From NCBI RefSeq assembly GCF_964355755.1, contig NC_092672.1:26782501-26846500 (forward strand): a stretch of DNA of 64,000 bases, written 5' to 3'. The notes under the pieces are model-generated. The model saw only the letters and a list, made by a program, of their open reading frames with translations. It had not been told where the DNA came from and did no database searches. A program made the translations under genes and the position numbers. How positions within the stretch are numbered: position 1 is the first letter of the stretch; every line of letters starts with the position of its first letter. The stretch comes from Antedon mediterranea (lineage: Eukaryota > Echinodermata > Crinoidea > Comatulida > Antedonidae). Shown piece after piece: positions 20,820 through 33,199 of this stretch.

Positions 20820-22312
20820 ATACATTACAAAGACAGCAGAATTTCTTTTTCTCAGTTTTTATGTATGTGACTAAACTTTAAAAAAAAATTAAAATGTGTG
20901 ACTTCTGTACTGCAAAAATATTTGTTAGGGGCAGTTAGAGCATTATTGCAATTTTCATGGTATTTTTGGTATGAATGTGTATACATTTGATGTACTGTAT
21001 CATGTTACTTGGACATTTATAGGACTTGTCAACTTGCTGGGAATATATAACATCAAAAAACAATGGGGAAAACAGGAAAGGCACTGGGATATGACAATTA
21101 CCTTTAGATGTTACTATTCCGGTAGGAATGTGCTCTGATACAGTGAAGAATATATAAGATGTGTTATCTTTGCTAGTATTTTATCACTGAAACGTTTGAT
21201 TCAAAAATGAAAATACATAAAACTGCTATTGTTTTTGACTAAAATGTGTGATTTAAAAAAAAGAATTCAAACTTCTGGTTTTTGTAATAAAAATATACAA
21301 GCATATTGTGCCTCCCTTGGTTTCAGTTTGGTGCTATAAGGAAAGAAACACCTAGTTTACTTTTTCAAGTAATAGTCACGCATTTGCTGTTAATTAAGTC
21401 TGTAGTTCCTTCCCTTTTTGGCAAGATATTTATGCAGGCTATAATTTTATATTAAATGATTTTATTATTCAAATTTAAGGTAACATATATCACCGACTAT
21501 CAATTCCCTGCCTCAAAACATGGATACCAACGCTATACTCTTCTGATGGATTGATGGAAGTCAAGTATAATCCCACCCTCTAATCGAGGCTATTTAATGG
21601 AGTCTAATCCCTAACTTTTACCATTCATACCCTGTGACTACTATACACCCAAACTCGTCATACTGGAAATAAGCCTACAGAAATTTGTTTTTTTGAAGTT
21701 TCACATAATGTATGCATATTATACAGTTTTATCAACCAAGTATATCGCATGCAATGCGGTGCCAATATAATATATAAAGACTTCCGCGCTTATGTATTTT
21801 ATTATGCAGTATAAAAGCCCTTTCTTAATCCCCGAAGATATAACAACTATATTGTCTCATACAAAACACATAAAAGGATACAGTTAATTTTATTTTATCA
21901 GGGTCTTTAATAGGCTTATTGATTTTTACTACATATTTTTATTATTATTACTTTCTCAAAATATGGGACATTTTTACGAGTTTCAATTAGAAATGGCGCT
22001 CAAAACATTTGTTGCCTATGGTTACAATAACATAAAGTGTAACCAATAAATAGACTACTTTATGTGTTTAGTTGAAAATTAATTTAATTTATCCATTTAC
22101 AATTTTAGTATAGAGGCTAAATAGGGGAGCAAAAAATGTTGATGTTGCATGCCTTATATGCAAATGAACCATATTGATTGCATAACAATTTTAAGGAGCT
22201 ACTGTATCCCAGAGCGGGATTATATTAAAAACAAGATCAAAACAACAAAATGTAGAAAAATGTACAGCATTACTAAAGTCAAATGTAGGTTGGAGCCATA
22301 GACTAAATGAAC
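20820..22312. other. Non-coding stretch
   Basis: AT-rich sequence with no recognised gene, tandem array or paired repeat. Confidence 0.5.
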
Positions 22313-22925
22313 ATTATATATTGGCTATAACATTAAGCCGTATTATTTAATATGTTATAATGACTTGAACTACATTAGCTAACAAATGATTTGTGTCATT
22401 CTTATATTAACATGGGTGAAACTTGCAATTCCATAATAAATCAAACGTTACACGATATTTTGAAGAGGATCAAATATTAAACAATTCATCTTTTTCATAC
22501 TTCTATTGACAATGATTGCAGTCTATGGAAAAAAATTAAATTGATACGAAATTAGACGTATAGACGCTTCCTTTGTGTTTCAGTATTGACGTCTCCAGCT
22601 TCTCAATTTTTTTGAATCAGATTAAAAAAAATTGAGAAGCCGGAGACGTCAATACTGAAACACAAAGGAAGCGTCTATACGTCTAATTTCGTATCAATTA
22701 AATTTTTTTCCATAGACTGCAATCATTGTCAATAGAAGTATGAAAAAGATGAATTGTTTAATATTTCATCCTCTTCAAAATATCATGTAACGTTTGATTT
22801 ATTATGGAATTGCAAGTTTCACCCATGTTAACATAAAATGACACAAATCATTTGTTAGCTAATGTAGTTCAAGTCATTATAACATATTAAATAATACGGC
22901 TTAATGTTATAGCCAATATATATCA
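22313..22925. repeat. Near-perfect 610-bp palindrome (fold-back)
   Basis: The left arm, from TATTGGCTATAACATTAAG to TTGAGAAGC's complement at 22610, and the right arm, 22625 to TTAATGTTATAGCCAATA at 22920, are reverse complements with only a handful of mismatches and small indels. A loop of about 15 bp includes GAATCAGATT. There is no coding frame. Outer bases are TATA on both sides. Confidence 0.95.
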
Positions 22926-23084
22926 AACTGCTCTTCGATCAATACAACTTGGTAAATGTGGAACGTTGCTAGGTTAAATCAAAGGTTAATATTTATTTGT
23001 CTAATAAGATCATTTTTCAATTTTTCAACTCAACCAACCTTTTAATTATGTTTCTAGGGATGAATATTCTTCTGACAATTCTTT

Positions 23085-23229
23085 AAGCTCTGCCTACACT
23101 ATGAAACCAGTTTGACAAAAAAAAAGTATGATGTGCCAAAATATGGTAGTGATATGACATCATCGTGTCCATATATGGGCACCTCACATTTTATCATCAC
23201 ATAAAGTTTGATTGTGTAGACAGATCTTT
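23085..23229. mobile_element. MITE family B copy
   Basis: AAGCTCTGCCTACACTATGA at the left, GTTTGATTGTGTAGACAGAT at the right, and the core ATATGGTAGTGATATGAC. Confidence 0.85.
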
Positions 23230-26200
23230 TGAATTACTTCTGTGTGACAATACGAAACTCTTTTAGAAATTGTCCTAAGAATCTGACAGTCATACAGATA
23301 AATATATACATGAACCATCACCAAGGACAGTGGACTAAATGTAACAAAAGTATACAACTTTTATTTCCCTAAAGAGTTTCTTCGTGTTAAGTTCTGTCAC
23401 AAAATTTGTCTGAGGGCGAGACACACTGGGCAGTGATGTAGCCACAAGAAATAAAGTGGTGCAGTTGTAGCAAGAAATAAGAAAAATCTCTGTTCAAGTC
23501 ACTGGGTTGTCAAAAGCCTCTGTGAAAAAATGGTCAGGTTGAAATCTTACCACATGTACCGGTGGCTGGCACTGCATGGGCAGTGATGAACCAGTACACA
23601 AGGTAACCCTACTCTACTGTTTTAAATAATCTCTAGATTTTCATTGGCAGCCATAAAATGATGGATGCCGAATGCTTTATACCAAGTACAACAAACAAGT
23701 GGCGTATGGTTTGTGAGGCATCAAACAAAACTTGAACACATTATTTTTAATATTTTTCTTAAAATTACAAAATATAGCCAAAACATATATAGTCCATGAC
23801 CTCTGTTCACTGAACAATGTTACATTATCTTCAGATCAACATTTTGCAAGGAATGACTGATTCAGCTTTAGAAGGAATGACCCAATGGGAATCAACATCT
23901 ATTCCAAACAAGTTCATCCAGATAACTTTTCGTTATTCTTGGTGTCTCTTGGGATCATTTTGATGTAATTACTGTTCATTCAATTGATAAAGTAAATAGA
24001 GATGTTGATGAATTGAGCAACAACACATTTCATCTGGAGAACAAAAAGTACTAAGATGTTGACTGACTGCCCAGATAATTTAAATTTATCCAAACATAGA
24101 TGATATTGATTCGATTCTGAAACATCTTGCTTATACTTATAGGGCGAGTATTAAACCATAAAGACACTAGTACATTTACAGATTCTTTAAAATTTTAAAT
24201 GAAACTACCTTCTCTCGCAACAAGAGTACTACTGTATATCATAATCAGTCAGAAATTAGTACCTTCATCTTTGAAAAAAATGTTTATTTAAGCAATTTGA
24301 AGCATATAAGAAAGCTAAGGTAAAAGCAAAAAAATCTCCTTTTGTTATACTATCTACAACCTCCAATCCAATATGTAACTATTGTAAATATTTACAGGGT
24401 TAAGTAATATATTAACATAATATGAATCTTTTAATACATTTAAACATAGTCACCAGGCAACTTTACCATTTAAACTTAAACCAACTTCAAATGTAATCTT
24501 TCAAATATTTCAGACTTATCCGGAATCAAAATCAATCGGCTGTAAATGTCTGATGACGAGTGTTTTCATGTAATTTAATGGTGACCTAGTTGTCAGCCGG
24601 ATGACTATAACACAACTTAACCAAATTAGGATGTTCCGTGTCTTGGGGCAGTGTTATGGGACATTCGGCAGGCAATCTGTAAATAGTATGACCTGAATCA
24701 AAGCGGTGAATGTCTCCAACGAGAAGCAATATCGACCAAGAAACGAATCTTGGTGAAATTAGACAGGAATATGTATTTAAAGCATAAGACAGAAATTATC
24801 GACTGGTTCTAACATCACAGATCAAATGTTTTGTGTCTTGTTAGGCACGTGTCAAAATTAATGTGTTTGTGTTATGTTGCCAAAGCCTCACAAACCCAAC
24901 ATTTTATTGAATCTAGGTGGTTTTTTTCAAATTGAGAATTCATGTTTTGAGCAGAAATTTCTATATTTTGTTTATTTTAAATTTCCCCCAGTAGTGGATT
25001 TATAAGCAGACCAAATAATGATTTATATCAGTAATAAAAAAATCAGCAAAAAAAACAATTTTCCGTAAGATTGAATAATTTTTGTCCTATAGAATTAACG
25101 TGATTAACTGGCCGACCAAAAGAGGCCAGGTTTAGGGGCCTACTAGGATTTCACTGTCAATTGGCCAGAATATAATTCGAACGTTGTGAATTCTAAATAA
25201 CATGGTATTCTATATTAAATTTCTATTATATTATAACCAAATGTTTATAAAAAGAAAATGTAATTGCTGCTAAAATTCTAGGTCATGTATCCTAAATTTA
25301 CAGTAGCTGCCTGAATCAATATGTTTACATTTTTAAATGTTTTTAGAATTTAGAAATATAAAAACAATATTTGAATTAATAATTTTGCATCAGTTAGAGA
25401 AATTATTCTCTGGTATCTTCTCTCTTTCCTTCCACAAGCCATTCGACTTTTTAATCAAAATTTTAAACGTAAATAATGGAACACTAAATAATCATTTGCA
25501 TTGTTTATGTTATCTAGGCCTATATCTTTGAATTTGAATCCCTAACAGTATTACTTGCTCCTCAGAATGTCCAGGAGCAAACACAGGTAGATATGACCCT
25601 GTAGCTATTGGTGTTGTGAACCCGATCAGTACACATTTGAAACAGATCTAAAGGTCAATCTATCTTATGTCCTAGATTTGTGAAACATGCATAAAACAAT
25701 GTTACAACGATAATGTCACTTACATTTGAAAATTTGTATAGATTGATTAAAAATAAATGAAATAACCTACATATTCTTTTATTTAACTAATGCCCTTTAT
25801 AATTGCTATTGGCAGGATGGTATTGAAACAAAGATCAAGCGAACATACCAAGAAATTGATTGAAGTTTAATTAAAAGATGTAATGACGTTACTTTAAACA
25901 AAAACACAAATCAATTACAAAATTGTTTATGCAAATGTATTTTAATGAAAATTTATGAAATTACATTTTGAAAATAGCAATTGAGTAGTATTGAAGCTAT
26001 AAACAAATTAAAAATACACACCCTAATAAATGTGTTTGCCTATTCAACAAGAGAACAGCCATGAAAGTGATGATCATGATGATTTGCCCCTTTTATGGAA
26101 AAAACACTTTAAGGCTTGCCAATCCACAGGTAATATCACACACTGCTCATTTTTTCTGATATAATCTTGGTTTGGGTTACAAAACACTGGTTCTTGCTAT

Positions 26201-26890
26201 AGAATGATTCCAACGAAGGGTTGTGTGGCAACAATGACAGGGCATCTGTCTCCATATCAAAATCAAAATACCTTAGTCCAAGTTTGAATAAATTGATTTG
26301 GGCAACTCTCACTCATCATTTCAATACTTGATCCTAGCAATTTTTTGAGATTCTCATATTCAACCACATTATAGTTAATCTTTTTTTATACTATAATACA
26401 TTGTAAATTAATGTTCTTATGTACAAATCCTCAGAATTAAGTTCTAAATGTGTGTTCAATCAAAACAGTTTATTGAATTTCATAGAAGCAAACAATGAAC
26501 CCAAACTCTTCTAAAAAAAACATCTTTTATTCCACCGATTTTATGTACCTGTATATAGTGCCTTTTTAACTCTATTGAATTTTATTGTTTTAGATTTTTA
26601 CAAAAATGTATGTATATTATTATAATATATATTTGTAAAAGGAATGAATAAATGTGGGTGACCCCCACGAAAGAGAAAAAAAAACATCTTTTCTTATAAA
26701 AACATGTTATGATTTTGGTTGTATACAGTAAACATAACAAAATAAAAACAGTAAAAAATGGTTTAAATATTAAAACATTTGAGTGTATTTGAGTGTATTC
26801 TTGCCATTTGATTGGTTTATTTGTATCATGGGACATTCAGTATAGTTATATTGTACAGCAAAATTATACTTAATACAGTAATTCTACTCT
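23230..26890. other. Non-coding stretch
   Basis: No coding, RNA or tandem-repeat feature could be supported. The minus-strand frame 26582-26836 is low-complexity and not protein-like. Confidence 0.5.
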
Positions 26891-26891
26891 A

Positions 26892-27199
26892 GTTAAAGAT
26901 ATATTGTCTCTCTGAAAACATTTTTTTTTATCAAATACCTTTGCTGAATAATGTCATTTTAATGTCATATAATAATTGACTTTGATCAAAAAATTGTAAA
27001 TTTTTTAAGCAATTAATATTGACTGCCAGCCAATGGGTTTTTGGTTGAATCTAACCATTTATGTAATTGTCATTTTATATTAAAGTGAAAACATTATTTT
27101 TTAAGGTTTTTCCACAGAAGTGATTAACTTTGTTAAAACTACAAAATGGCATATTCAAAGTCTGATTTGATTAATCTTCATGTTCATGGTTTTGGTTGA
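26892..27199 (+). mobile_element. MITE family A copy
   Basis: Starts TTAAAGATATATTGTCTCTC. The CTGCCAGCCAATGGGTTTTT block and AAGTGATTAACTTTGTTAAA are intact; the right end is eroded near TTCATGGTTTTGG. Confidence 0.8.
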
Positions 27200-27394
27200 T
27201 TGGTAGATCATGATCTCATGTAAGTGGTTTTAAACAAATATTAAATTGTTCTTTCTTTTGTTTTATGTAAGAAAAATGTATGTTTATCAGTAAATTAATA
27301 TTTATTCTTATAAACAAATCACAAGTATTGTCGTGAGGTGGTTTCCCAATTAATTGTACGATCAAACCGGTACTGGGTATGATCAACTAGCGTT

Positions 27395-27680
27395 CGTGTT
27401 CCCACCTAATCATCCATTCATAGAAGTACTGATGAAGATATCAATCTGTGGCGACAATAGAATGGACCCAAGACCTGGCTATCTTCGACTTTTAAATAAT
27501 AGAAAGTTTAGAAAAATGTTTTTGTTAGACTAGAAATGTACGTTGTATGTATATAGAAAAATGGTTGTAGTTTTCAAAATTACGTTGTATAAGTTGCGAT
27601 GTGAAAAACTGTTATTTGATCGTTAGTTGTCGTGTACATGAAGCAAAAATATAAATATAATAAAATAAAATAAAATAAAA
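27395..27680 (+). mobile_element. Possible retroelement 3' end
   Basis: An open run ending at TAG 27529-27531 reads FPPNHPFIEVLMKISICGDN and MDPRPGYLRLLNN. It is followed by an untranslated stretch and an ATAAA-type tail at 27640-27682. The layout suits a truncated non-LTR element; no family motif recognised. Confidence 0.3.
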
Positions 27681-28029
27681 ATCGTTAGTAAAACTTTTAA
27701 AAAGAGTAAAGATATAAGGAAGAAAAGCAAAGAGATCATGGAGCGGCTGTACCAGAAAAAAAATGATAGTCGGTCCTATTCAACTCAGGTTTGTTTCAAT
27801 GAAATAATCTTTCAACACATAAAAACAAATTGTCTATTATGTTATTTGTATAATAGTATTCATATAAGAACCACTTGATCTAGTGGTTTTAAAAGCATAA
27901 CTATACTTTACTGTCTAAATAATAAAGTCTTAATGTCAAGCTCTAACATATCAGGATCTGATTTCATGGAACATGATCAATGTTGAGATAGAAAAGGATA
28001 TTGAAGATTGGATATCAATCAGATATTGG

Positions 28030-28140
28030 TTCAATCATCGATAGAATTTAGCAAAAATATCTTATAATCGTTGGATCAATTACAGACATAACAGTCTCAA
28101 TTAGTACTAAAGCCCCTAAGGTAGAACATCTTTTCAATTA
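28030..28140 (+). repeat. Diverged copy of the 30760-31215 repeat
   Basis: Shares TTGGATCAATTACAGACATA, ATTAGTACTAAAGCCCCTAA and ATCTTTTCAATTA with the three-copy array at 30760. Confidence 0.7.
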
Positions 28141-28178
28141 CTAGAGGGTGAGCTCGCTTCGCTCGCTCCCCCTCTAGG
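28141..28178. repeat. Strong GC-rich hairpin at the end of a repeat
   Basis: CTAGAGGGTGAGCTCGCTTC followed by GCTCGCTCCCCCTCTAG folds on itself: CTAGAGGG-GAGC pairs with GCTC-CCCCTCTAG. It directly follows the 28030-28140 repeat copy. This could be the terminus of a Helitron-like element, but a defining 5' end was not found. Confidence 0.6.
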
Positions 28179-28315
28179 AAGTGTAGACGATGGTTCTCGG
28201 AATGATAATGTTCTCCTTATACATTTTCTGTCGGTTACCATTATTGAAAATGCTTGACATTCGTAAAACTAAACTACTTTGTTTCACAGTGTTTTTGATG
28301 ATTAATAACATTTTA

Positions 28316-28660
28316 AAGTATAGTTTTTATTGTTTGGTAGGGCCCTTTGGGGAGGCGGAGGTCATTTGAGGGAGGTGCTTATTCGAGGGATATATGTTAA
28401 ATTTTTTAGTTCTAATAATATGGTAACATTTATAATCAAATGAAATCCTCTCATAGATATGAAAAGTGGTAAAAAAGAATAACAAATGCTTGGTAAATTG
28501 CAGATAACAGTGCGGTGAATTCTACTACAAATAGTATAATTGTGTTATTATAAATATGTGGATGGACGTTTATTAGATAGTTGGGTTGTGGGGTGGGGGG
28601 GGGGGTTATTATTCAAAGTGATGTTTTATTGGAGAGGCGTTTATTCAAATGAATACCATC
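28316..28660. repeat. G-rich, low-complexity fragment
   Basis: Words such as GAGGGAGGTGCTTATTCGAG and GAGAGGCGTTTATTCAAA recur, with a G9-10 run near 28597-28606. Looks like a decayed dispersed repeat. Confidence 0.4.
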
Positions 28661-28910
28661 CTAATAATTATTAATACATTATTTAATTTAATCATCTTTT
28701 GAAACTAACTGCCGTGACAGAGTGGGCCCAAGAAAGAAGACATTACGGCTTGCAACATGGGCAGACATCTCGGTCCTAACGGGACACAGGAAGATAGCCT
28801 ACAGTTATTCCTGCAAGCTTACTCAATAAAACTCAGCTATCGGGATTTCACTCGAAAAATGTCTTATCAAATCTCCCTATGTAATTTTATAATACTATTC
28901 CCCACAATAT

Positions 28911-28972
28911 ATCATGAGGAAACTTTCCCTCTTACCAAATTTCCAACTTTTGAACCAGGTTTTGCCTGACCT
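28911..28972 (+). repeat. Dispersed conserved element, plus copy
   Basis: GAAACTTTCCCTCTTACCA and GAACCAGGTTTTGCCTGA are shared exactly with the inverted copy at 30128-30204. The overlapping frame at 28757-28969 is not recognised as a protein. Confidence 0.65.
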
Positions 28973-29186
28973 TGATAGTGACAGCCTTAATGACTTTACT
29001 CAGCATGTGACCTCATTAAATGCTAAATGGATTAAAGCATGTAAGCTATCTAGGTATTTCCTGTGAACTTTTTTACTGAACATTAAAAAAAAGGCAGCAA
29101 CCAAAACACTCAACAAAATAGAACTGAAACGAATATAAAGTAACAAAATCCAAATATTTATTCATTTATATAACAACATATTTATA

Positions 29187-29210
29187 ATATATATATATAT
29201 ATATATATAG
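29187..29210. repeat. AT dinucleotide microsatellite
   Basis: About eleven AT units. Confidence 0.9.
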
Positions 29211-30127
29211 GACGAAACGACTTCTCACGATCGGTATAGGCTTGGCCGGCCTTATTGCTAGGCTAAGGTCGATTGTAATTAAGTACTCAATCCATCATAT
29301 CGTAGCCTACGAAAATCTGACGAAGATACATGGCAGTCCATACGTGGAACTCCTAGGCTAAATATCGGATTAACTGTAACAAAATGTTTTTATTTACATA
29401 CTCGAGCGAGTGACTTCCATGACATAATACCACTACTAGGCCTAGGCCCGGCCTAAAATATTCATTTTTTTATATGAATGCTTCGCCTCATCTTGGCTTT
29501 CTTCGGCATTATTTTCAAAATACTGTACACATGTTTGATGGAAAGCCCACATCACACGTGTTTTGTCGCGACAATTGTTTTGTTTTTGTACGAACATAAT
29601 ACCTACGCTACAATAAAGTAGTAATGTATATACTGTAAACAAAATTAATTGTTCGATTTTATATTTTAATACATCTTAAATAAAGGCAAAGGTATTAAAA
29701 ACTACATACAGTATTGTTTTTAAAGACATTTTATTATTAATATTAATACATGATAATTCAAAAACAAATCACTGTACCACGCTTGTAAAATATTCATACG
29801 CCAAGACCTCGTGTGTCGTCTCTCTGCTGGCCGGCTCGATTTTCTCCACAGCCTGGAAATCGTGAATTTTCAACGAATTCTAACTTCGCGTAGAATTAAT
29901 CAATTTTTACGATTTGAAATTGCTGATATATCACTTTTTCTTTTTATTCATGGTTAAACAAATGATATTACTATTATTTTATAGAAAAACACATTTTCAA
30001 ACATTTAGTCACTTCATTTGACCATGAGAGAGTAATTTGATCGGACACATTTTCCCAGTGATTTATTGACACTTCGTAAGGTCGCGCGGCCTAGTCTTTT
30101 GATGTGTAATGCGATTAGATCGATTAG

Positions 30128-30204
30128 ACTCAGGCAAAACCTGGTTTCAGTACCCGTCTAAAGCATCATTTGACGGGTAGAGTGGTAAGAGGGAAAGTTT
30201 CAGC
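30128..30204 (-). repeat. Dispersed conserved element, minus copy with internal hairpin
   Basis: Inverted relative to 28911-28972. Between the two shared words it contains ACCCGTC and GACGGGT, a perfect 7-bp stem around a 13-nt loop. Unrecognised; could be an RNA-derived repeat. Confidence 0.6.
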
Positions 30205-30759
30205 ATGATTCTGATTCTTTATGGCGTATATTTAATTTGATCTTTATTAATTTGCAGTATAATTCCTATTATTTAACTACTGTACCTTCACACACGTGTG
30301 GTATGTTTTAAAATAAACAAAAAACTGAAATGGCTATGATTAATGGCCAATTTTTTTTTCGTCTTCCAAAGGGACACTGTATTGATTGATGGAAAGTGCC
30401 TGTTTCCAGTCACCTTTAGGGTCAAATCTATTATTTTAACTGCTCCCTTGTGTATAAAAGAGAGGAAATATTTGAAACTAAGGTGAACTTATCTTAAACC
30501 CGGAAATTACTTTGACCGGGAAGAATTGAAATTGAGAGGAAAATCCAATGTTGAAATCATAAATGTTGTTAAAAAACTCTTTATAATATCTTCCTAAGAT
30601 ATAAATATGGAACAATAGCGTCGGCGTGCACACTAATGTTATCAAATCTACGTTTCGCGGTACATATCGGATAGATAAGGTAGGTATCCAAGGCGGAGAT
30701 TTGTAGAGAAGTTTTTGCATTGTGCTCGCCTATGTCAGAATTAACCATAATTTATATAT

Positions 30760-31215
30760 AGATGAATTTTAAATAATTATTTCAATGGATATGAACAGTT
30801 TAAAAAAAATGTTTTCCAAAGGAGTTTCAAAATCATACAATTTAGCAATAACATCAGATTATTCTTGGATCAATTGCAAATATAACAATCTCAATTAGCA
30901 CAAAGCCCCTAAGATAGAAAATCTTTTCAATTATGAATTTTAAATCATTATAATGGATATGAACAGTTATAAACAAAATAAATAAATAAAAATGTTTCCC
31001 AAGTGCTTTCAAAATCAAAAAATGTAGTAATATCTGGTTATTTTTAGATCAATAACAGATATAACAATCTCAATTTACTAAAGCTCCAAAAAAAAAACAC
31101 TCTTTTCGGTTATAATATTTTAAATCATGTAATATATAACATGTAATGAATATAAATGGACAGAAAAACTGTGCCCAAAAGGCTTTAAAATCATACAATT
31201 TAGCAATATTACTAA
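30760..31215 (+). repeat. Three diverged tandem copies, about 175-bp unit
   Basis: Copies start near 30762, 30938 and 31118. Each carries ATGGATATGAACAGTT-like, TTTCAAAATCATACAATTTA-like and TATAACAATCTCAATT-like blocks; the third is truncated. Confidence 0.8.
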
Positions 31216-31915
31216 TAATTTAACAAATCTAAATTCGTCGGCACAGTGGGTGGGTTGTTGTGCAGTGGGTCATTTTGGCTGTGATTTAAACAAATGTTCT
31301 CATGTTCTAATTGTATGTATTGTGGATCAGTTTTCATAAGTTCTAACAAACAAAATATTCTCATTTTGTGGTACCATGTTCACTTTTAAAGCTCTTTTCA
31401 AAATGTATATTCATACTCCTAGATAATAATATAATCATTTAATCTACTGAATAATAATAGTATTGAATTCATTTGGAGGTTTTATATTCTATCCACATTA
31501 AGGATACAATTCTAAATTAATTATATTTAACAAACAAATTGTAACAATTCTAGAATTCTTTTGTAGAAAACCGATTGGCATCACGAAATGCAAATGTAAA
31601 TGCATTCTTTAAATTACGCTCTCAAAAATGTCTTTAAAGCAGAATTTAAGGCAGTCAAATAAATGAATAAAGAAATTGATCATAAAATATTTATATGAAT
31701 CTGAACTATTAATAACTATTGATCGAAATGAGATCTATTAAAGTGAAGTTTTACATTTTAGGATGGAATTTAACATTTCTCTCGTTCGGCTCACTGTTAT
31801 GATTTATTATTTTGGTTTATATTTTATCATATTTATATAATAATCATATATTTCATTATGCTTAGGATCAGGAAGAAAATAACAATCATGTTATTTTTTT
31901 AATATTGTTATATTT

Positions 31916-32085
31916 ATATAGTACTTTAACAATCAGCACTCAGATTGTCTCAAATTCTTAGAAAAAAGAACAGATTGGATTATATTTATTAATTTTTTAT
32001 ATAGTACTTTAACAATCAGCACTCAGATTGTCTCAAATTCTTAGAAAAAAGAACAGATTGCATTATATTTATTAATTTTTTTTAT
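31916..32085 (+). repeat. Tandem duplication, 82-bp unit
   Basis: TATAGTACTTTAACAATCAG begins at about 31917 and again at about 31999, with a near-identical 82-bp unit. A diverged relative lies at 32405-32490. Confidence 0.9.
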
Positions 32086-33027
32086 TTAATTGTTTATGTA
32101 AATTGGGAGTATGAATATTCATGCATACAGGTAAAAGATAATTAAATTATATTGAAAACTAACAACAATACTTGTGTTAAGCAAATATAAATTTTAAAAT
32201 GCAAAATTCTGGTTTTGGTATATTTTATCAATAGCATAAGAAAATAACATTCTTCTTCTTCTTCTTCGTATTAGGAGCCAACTTCATATGTGAAGACTCT
32301 GCTCCTCCAACTCTGTTTTGCTAGCTCTACTGTATTTGGTTGTGTATTATTATTATTCATTCTTGTTATGTTTTTATAATGTTAATGTTTTTTTTATATA
32401 TTTTAAAATATAACTTTTAGCAATCACCAGATTGTCACAAAGCACTTAGAAACTAAAAAAATAGATTGAAATAGAACAGATTGTATTACAAAAAACTAAA
32501 AAGATGTGTTTTCTAAAGAATTTTGAAAACTTTGATTGAAGGTGCTCTCAAATAGAATTGGGAAGGTTATTCCACAGTCTGGAAGCTGCAATTAGGTGAA
32601 ACAAAAGTACTAGTAGTCAACGACCTTAGAGATCTTGTAAGAGAGATCTACGTTTAACTAAACTTGAAAATATATAATGGTGACTGGTCATTTAGTGATT
32701 TGTATGTTGTAGTATGATTTGTACTAGACCACTTCTAGACTGTGGGTGATTATTAACTTCAACAACAACAATACAATACATGTTTGAGTTTATCAACCTT
32801 ACAGTCAACTTTCAATTAAGATATGGGTAAAAAAAAAACATTATTAAAAGTTTTGTTTATTGCAAATCTAGAAATAATCTCAAAAGGATGTCAGTAATAT
32901 CATAAAATAATTAAATGCATGTTGTACATGGTTGCTTTCCCACAAAACAAATAAAGACCATTATATTAACACTCCAACCAGGATGCTTTCCAAATGAATG
33001 AGGGGCTAGGTTTTTAAGGAACCGTTT

Positions 33028-33191
33028 AGGCCAATTTACACAGACAAACTGTAACGGCAAGCAGAAAACTGCGTAGCTTGTCCCACATAGAAACTGTATC
33101 TATCCTGAGTGGAAACCGCCGTCCACTTTGCGTTTTGTGTAAATGGTCATAAAATTTGTATTATACCCCTCATCTGTGTAAATTGGCCTTT
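33028..33191. mobile_element. Small TIR MITE (family D, about 164 bp)
   Basis: AGGCCAATTTACACAGA at the left and TCTGTGTAAATTGGCCTT at the right are inverted. The interior includes GTAACGGCAAGC. The flanks show TTTA on both sides, too short to be certain of the target duplication. Confidence 0.75.
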
Positions 33192-33199
33192 ATATCAGT

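Noticed and set aside
28757-28969. Plus-strand 70-codon frame beginning MGRHLGPNGTQ
   Set aside because: No family recognised; its end lies in a dispersed repeat also found inverted at 30128-30204.
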